A stretch of DNA of 36,957 nt. Source: Rhodospirillaceae bacterium. GTDB lineage: Bacteria; Pseudomonadota; Alphaproteobacteria; Thalassobaculales; Thalassobaculaceae. The stretch's first letter is position 1. Each line of letters opens with the position of its first letter. A model generated the notes under the pieces. It saw only the letters and a program-made list of their open reading frames with translations, was not told the DNA's origin and did not search any database. This document shows, piece by piece, positions 33,590-36,957 of this stretch. A program made the position numbers and the translations under genes. The stretch spans positions 1 to 36,957 of the forward strand of contig NZGS01000010.1 in assembly GCA_002690995.1 (NCBI GenBank), written 5' to 3'.

Positions 33590-34132
33590 ATGTCAATAAC
33601 AGATGAAATTAAGTCAATCTATCTTGCAAAAGGCAAAAATCACTTTGATGAAGGTTCGGTAACACAGTTATCTCACGCACTTCAATGCGCACAACATGCC
33701 GAGATAGCTAATTCATCGGCAGAAATGATCACGGCCTGCCTCCTCCATGATATTGGACATCTTCTCAATAATGACGCCCGGCAAGCGATCAGGAACGGCG
33801 AGGACGCAGAACATGAACATATAGCCGTGGATTATTTACAGTCGTGGTTCGGCCCCGCCGTCACTTCTCCGATACGTTGGCACGTAGACGCTAAACGGTA
33901 TCTTTGCGCAACGGATAAAACATATTTTTCAAAACTATCGAAGGGATCAGTGCGTAGCCTTGAAGTGCAGGGAGGTCCGTTTGACAGACAGGAAGTAGCC
34001 AGTTTTGAAAGTCAACCATATTATAAGGAAGCTGTTCAATTAAGACGCTGGGATGAGGCCTCCAAATCCACTTCGACGGCTACTCCGTCTCTTGATCATT
34101 TTTTGAATTTTGTCAGTCAAGCTCTGATCTAA
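33590..34132 (+). CDS. phosphonate-operon HD-domain protein (PhnZ/Phn-HD-like diiron oxygenase)
   Basis: A 180-residue HD-fold protein of the group associated with phosphonate operons. VTQLSHALQCA holds H29, LLHDIGH holds H53-D54, then come H75, H98 and D155 (RRWDEASK). Their spacing closely follows the iron ligands of PhnZ, the mixed-valence diiron oxygenase that splits 2-amino-1-hydroxyethylphosphonate to glycine and phosphate. No PhnY-like hydroxylase is in the window, so its substrate would need to be hydroxylated elsewhere or differ. Where PhnZ has a gating tyrosine before the first histidine, Phe19 appears to stand here. It ends the phn operon, 18 bases after phnM. Confidence 0.8.
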   Translation: MSITDEIKSIYLAKGKNHFDEGSVTQLSHALQCAQHAEIANSSAEMITACLLHDIGHLLNNDARQAIRNGEDAEHEHIAVDYLQSWFGPAVTSPIRWHVDAKRYLCATDKTYFSKLSKGSVRSLEVQGGPFDRQEVASFESQPYYKEAVQLRRWDEASKSTSTATPSLDHFLNFVSQALI

Positions 34133-34172
34133 TTACTTTTTACCTCCAGATAATACCGTTTGCTAAAAATGA

Positions 34173-34523
34173 CTAACTAATAACTTTCCTCAAAACGTGA
34201 GAACGGTTCATCGTAAAGGGCCGCACCTCTGCTGCCCACCTTCCCTTCTCACCGGCTTCCGCCCAAGCATCACTGGTAAGCACATCAGGACTTGTTACCT
34301 CATAGATGGCTGTATACTTAGCCTGTGCGCTAACATCCATCGTTTCGATTTTACCACCTAAAGTGATTTTTGTTTCTTGTTTCACCATTCTCTTAATGGA
34401 GATAACACCTGGCACGGTAGATAAATATGGGACATGCTCTTCATCGTAAACTTCATTGAACAAAGCCTCTTTTTCAGGCTCAACATCCATACTAACGATA
34501 AATAAATAGGTTTCTTCTGCCAT
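34173..34523 (-). CDS. small dimeric alpha/beta-barrel protein of unknown function
   Basis: A 116-residue protein with the feel of an EthD/NIPSNAP-like ferredoxin-fold dimer: YLFIVSMDVEPEKEALFNEVYDEEHVPYLSTVPGVISIKRM, then KYTAIYEVTSPDVLTSDAWAEAGEKGRW and VRPFTMNRSHVLRKV. GAGGAG at good spacing decides for ATG 34523; the frame is open upstream into phnN but the extension is not credible. It follows phnN by 32 bases, so both are probably one transcript. Similar small barrels bind or degrade small ligands or act as dehydratases and monooxygenases; none of these is supported specifically. Confidence 0.65.
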   Translation of the reverse strand: MAEETYLFIVSMDVEPEKEALFNEVYDEEHVPYLSTVPGVISIKRMVKQETKITLGGKIETMDVSAQAKYTAIYEVTSPDVLTSDAWAEAGEKGRWAAEVRPFTMNRSHVLRKVIS

Positions 34524-34555
34524 TACAAAACTCCTCTTTTCTAATAAACTAAGTT

Positions 34556-35119
34556 TTAACTTATACGATTTAATAGCGAAACAAAGGACTTTATGCTCAA
34601 CTCGATTGGCTGATCGTTTGAGAAATGGTGGAGTCCTTCCTCTTCTAGCCTCCATTCCGTCGCCCTAGATAAACGGGCCTCAATTTCTTGCTCTGTTTCT
34701 CGTTTTCTCTCTTTAAGTCGGTTTCTTAAAATCTCCACAGGAACATTTATCTGAACAATTTGAAGTTGGGGGTACAATTCTCTCGCAGTTGAAACCGCTG
34801 CACGAGAGCCATTTAACACAATAGTTTTTCCATCAGACAGCAACTGATTTAGCTCTTTATTAATACCGTAACAGTGCCCATTTGCCTGCCAATGTAACGC
34901 ATATTCCCCCGCCTTAACTTTTCTATCAAAATTCCTCTTAGAGATTTCAATATGATCTTCTCCCCCGGCATCAGCAGAGCGCGTTATTTCCCGGGTTATA
35001 AAAGTGAATTTCTCTTTGCTGAGAAACCCTTTAGCGCTGTTGATAAGTGTATCTTTGCCCGAACCAGATGGGCCAACAACAAATATTAACGTGCCAACCT
35101 TAGAAAATTTTTCAGTCAT
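34556..35119 (-). CDS. phnN: ribose 1,5-bisphosphate phosphokinase PhnN
   Basis: A 187-residue guanylate-kinase-like enzyme. The P-loop GPSGSGKDTL (16-25), then TFITREITRSADAGGEDH, YALHWQANGHCYGI and VLNGSRAAVSTARELYP are typical of PhnN. It phosphorylates ribose 1,5-bisphosphate to PRPP, the last step of the C-P lyase salvage route. The gene is on the opposite strand, converging on the phnG-M operon instead of following phnM, so it has its own promoter in the short gap before the hydrolase gene. Confidence 0.94.
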   Translation of the reverse strand: MTEKFSKVGTLIFVVGPSGSGKDTLINSAKGFLSKEKFTFITREITRSADAGGEDHIEISKRNFDRKVKAGEYALHWQANGHCYGINKELNQLLSDGKTIVLNGSRAAVSTARELYPQLQIVQINVPVEILRNRLKERKRETEQEIEARLSRATEWRLEEEGLHHFSNDQPIELSIKSFVSLLNRIS

Positions 35120-35199
35120 TCTATTCTTTCAACACACTATGTAATAACTAATTTAAATTGTTACTTCCTATTTATACAACGCCGAATTATGTTCCCCGC

Positions 35200-36237
35200 A
35201 TGCAAAGTTTAGTAAACTACATTAAGGGTGACGAATTACCGAGCCCCACGACGCCGATAGAGATTGCAAAGGGAATTTTATGGTTTAGACTTCCTATGCC
35301 TATAGCACTCGATCATATCAATATCTACCTGCTCGAAGATAACGATGGTTGGGTCTTAATCGACACAGGGATGGCAGACCCTGTGTCTATTGAAACATGG
35401 GAAATAATTCTTAAAGAGTACACTGCTAAACGTCCGATAAAAAAAATAATAGGAACCCACTTCCACCCCGATCACGTTGGGCTTGCCGGTTGGCTGATAG
35501 AACGGACAGATGCCGAATTTTGGATGTCTCAGATAGAATGGCTTAGTGCTCGTCAAGCTTATTTGGATGCAGAAAAAATATCTCTGGTGAAGATGAAAAA
35601 ATTCTACGATTTAGCCGGAATCGGCGCCGAAGAAAAAAATCTTTACCATGAAATCGGCAATGACTATCGAGATATGGTATCTCCGATACCATCTGTCTAT
35701 AACCGTATCGAGAACGATACGATTATCACGATTGGAGGTCGAACCTGGCAACCAATTTTTGGATCAGGGCACTCTCCCGATCATGTAACTATTTACAACG
35801 AAAAAGATCAGATCCTTTTAGGGGGAGATATGTTGTTACCCCGGATTACGCCGATAATCGCTGTTTGGTGGCAGGAACCCGACGGAAATCCATTGGACGG
35901 ATTTCTTAAATTCCTTCATGGCTTAAATATGCCGAGTAAAGAAACAATTATACTACCGGCACATGACCGACCCTACAAAGGGCTATCAACACGGATCACA
36001 GATCTCATTCAACATCATCAAAATAGATTAGAGATAACATTTAACGCTTGCAATGAGCCAGTTACAGCCAGCTCCATCATGAAAAAGCTCTTCAAAAGAG
36101 ATTTAGATGCCTTTCAAATCCGTTTTGCAATCGGTGAAACCATTGCCCATATAAATTATCTTTTACGCAAAGGCGAAGTTACGAGGGATCTATCACCAGA
36201 CCAGCAATATCTATATCAAAACACTGCCTCTAGATAA
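35200..36237 (+). CDS. metallo-beta-lactamase-fold hydrolase with C-terminal winged-helix-like region
   Basis: About 345 residues from ATG 35200 (a TTG at 35158 would add 14). The metal site is THFHPDHVG, GSGHSPDHV, LGGDMLLP and LPAHDRPY. A 70-residue tail after the barrel (EPVTASSIMKKLFKRD...) looks like the winged helix of LACTB2-like hydrolases. These proteins hydrolyse thioesters, phosphodiesters or RNA; substrate is unknown. It starts 80 bases from phnN on the opposite strand. PhnP, which opens cyclic ribose phosphate in the C-P lyase route, shares this fold, but the length and motifs here are not PhnP-like. Neither candidate start has a clear ribosome-binding site. Confidence 0.75.
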   Translation: MQSLVNYIKGDELPSPTTPIEIAKGILWFRLPMPIALDHINIYLLEDNDGWVLIDTGMADPVSIETWEIILKEYTAKRPIKKIIGTHFHPDHVGLAGWLIERTDAEFWMSQIEWLSARQAYLDAEKISLVKMKKFYDLAGIGAEEKNLYHEIGNDYRDMVSPIPSVYNRIENDTIITIGGRTWQPIFGSGHSPDHVTIYNEKDQILLGGDMLLPRITPIIAVWWQEPDGNPLDGFLKFLHGLNMPSKETIILPAHDRPYKGLSTRITDLIQHHQNRLEITFNACNEPVTASSIMKKLFKRDLDAFQIRFAIGETIAHINYLLRKGEVTRDLSPDQQYLYQNTASR

Positions 36238-36240
36238 AAA

Positions 36241-36957
36241 CTACATGAAGCCAGAAATTAAGTTTTCATTATAAAGAGCTTTATGATCTAACCATGGGTC
36301 GGCAGGCTTAAAATTTCCAATAGCTGTTTTTATTTTAACCTCTTGTTCGACAAGAATTTGCTCCGCCTCGTCAACGGTTATTTGCTGGAATGTTATCTCT
36401 GCTCCGGGACACAACAATCCAAGCCGTGAAATATCTGCGGAAATTACTGTTCCTAACTTTGGATATCCCCCAGTCGTTTGGTGATCTGCGAGAAGCATAA
36501 TCGGTTGCCCTGTTCCTGGAACCTGTATTGCTCCTGTTACAATTCCGTCAGAGACGATATTATAACCCTTGGAATGTTGTAGTTTAGGCCCATCCAAACG
36601 AATCCCCATTCTGTCAGCTTCGGTCGTAACGCTATATTTTGAATCGAAAAATGTCTCTATAATACTCGTCGAAAAATAATCATCTTGAGGCCCTAGAATA
36701 ACTCTTAGTGGTCCATTCTCGTCGAGAAACCAAGCATCATTAAGTTTTAACTCTCCATGAGCCGCGGCACTCTTCGTTTTTAAAGGAACTACATCACCGC
36801 CGAGTAATGGGCGCCCTTTGTACCCACCAATTCCCGCTCTGACATAAGTCGACATGCTATCGTAGACCTTTGGCAGGTCAAACCCGCCTTCAAAAGCCAG
36901 ATATGTTGTTCCGGAGTCTGAAACATTACCAATTTTGACAATCTGACCCTTTTTCAA
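36241..36957 (-). CDS. pxpC: 5-oxoprolinase subunit C / KipA-like carboxyltransferase-domain protein (5' end outside window)
   Basis: The last 238 residues of a PxpC/KipA (AHS2) protein; its usual length is about 300-340, so roughly a quarter is missing at the right edge. Recognisable stretches are TTYLAFEGGFDLPKV, STYVRAGIGGYKGRPL, GPQDDYFS, SDRMGIRLDGP-like EADRMGIRLDGP, SDGIVTGAIQVPGTGQPIMLLADHQTTGGYPKLGTVI. PxpABC opens 5-oxoproline to glutamate using ATP; KipA-like members also occur in allophanate or urea carboxylase contexts. Partners (pxpB, pxpA) would be expected further right. The TTG at the window edge is not a real start. Confidence 0.85.
   Translation of the reverse strand: MKKGQIVKIGNVSDSGTTYLAFEGGFDLPKVYDSMSTYVRAGIGGYKGRPLLGGDVVPLKTKSAAAHGELKLNDAWFLDENGPLRVILGPQDDYFSTSIIETFFDSKYSVTTEADRMGIRLDGPKLQHSKGYNIVSDGIVTGAIQVPGTGQPIMLLADHQTTGGYPKLGTVISADISRLGLLCPGAEITFQQITVDEAEQILVEQEVKIKTAIGNFKPADPWLDHKALYNENLISGFM

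Noticed and set aside
35200-36237. PhnP cyclic phosphodiesterase
   Set aside because: Same fold, but this protein is about 90 residues longer, has a winged-helix-like tail and lacks PhnP-like sequence around the metal site; kept only as a functional candidate.

Overview
The window is AT-rich DNA with short intergenic gaps and same-strand operons. Its gene families (PhnC-D-E-E with a long second permease, PlcP, the full C-P lyase set, XdhC/MocA molybdenum maturation, BKACE, CaiB/BaiF) best fit a heterotrophic, probably marine, alphaproteobacterium. That assignment is an inference from gene content; no rRNA or other phylogenetic marker is present. I saw no tRNA, rRNA, CRISPR array, insertion sequence or prophage.

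Left part (1-10 kb). The end of a molybdenum-hydroxylase maturation operon comes first: split xdhC, a molybdopterin-binding protein, a MocA-type nucleotidyltransferase and an IscU/NifU-like scaffold. Mixed housekeeping genes follow: an alpha/beta hydrolase, a secreted unknown, a DOPA-dioxygenase-like protein, typA/bipA, a TcuA-like flavoprotein and an aldo/keto reductase.

Middle (10-18.7 kb). A phosphonate/phosphate ABC transporter operon (phnC-phnD-phnE1-phnE2) runs leftward. Diverging from it is a lipid-remodelling pair: a PlcP-type phospholipase C and a protein joining a GT4 glycosyltransferase to a complete DgkA diacylglycerol kinase. Then come ppk2 (polyphosphate kinase 2), a Nudix hydrolase and an ArsC-like protein. 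Two related 11-bp-periodic elements, resembling Pho boxes in layout, lie in the phnC/plcP divergent region and upstream of ppk2.

Catabolic block (18.7-26.8 kb, all leftward). It encodes a ThDP-dependent acetolactate-synthase-like enzyme, a BKACE beta-keto-acid cleavage enzyme, a DDAH-like amidinohydrolase, a two-subunit GctAB/IpdAB-like CoA-transferase, a CaiB/BaiF CoA-transferase, MsrB and a D-2-hydroxyacid dehydrogenase. The substrate is not recognisable, so this is a candidate undescribed pathway.

Right part (26.9-37 kb). phnF diverges from phnG-H-I-J-K-L-M plus an HD-domain oxygenase. A perfect GntR-type palindrome (TGTCTAGACA) lies between phnF and phnG. phnN and a small alpha/beta-barrel protein converge on this operon. 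A metallo-beta-lactamase-fold hydrolase and a truncated pxpC-like gene end the window.

Taken together, 10-35 kb looks like a phosphorus-scavenging island: phosphonate import, C-P bond cleavage, replacement of phospholipid by glycolipid, and polyphosphate metabolism. The most unusual single object is the glycosyltransferase-DgkA fusion. It puts two enzymes that compete for the diacylglycerol made by PlcP on one polypeptide.
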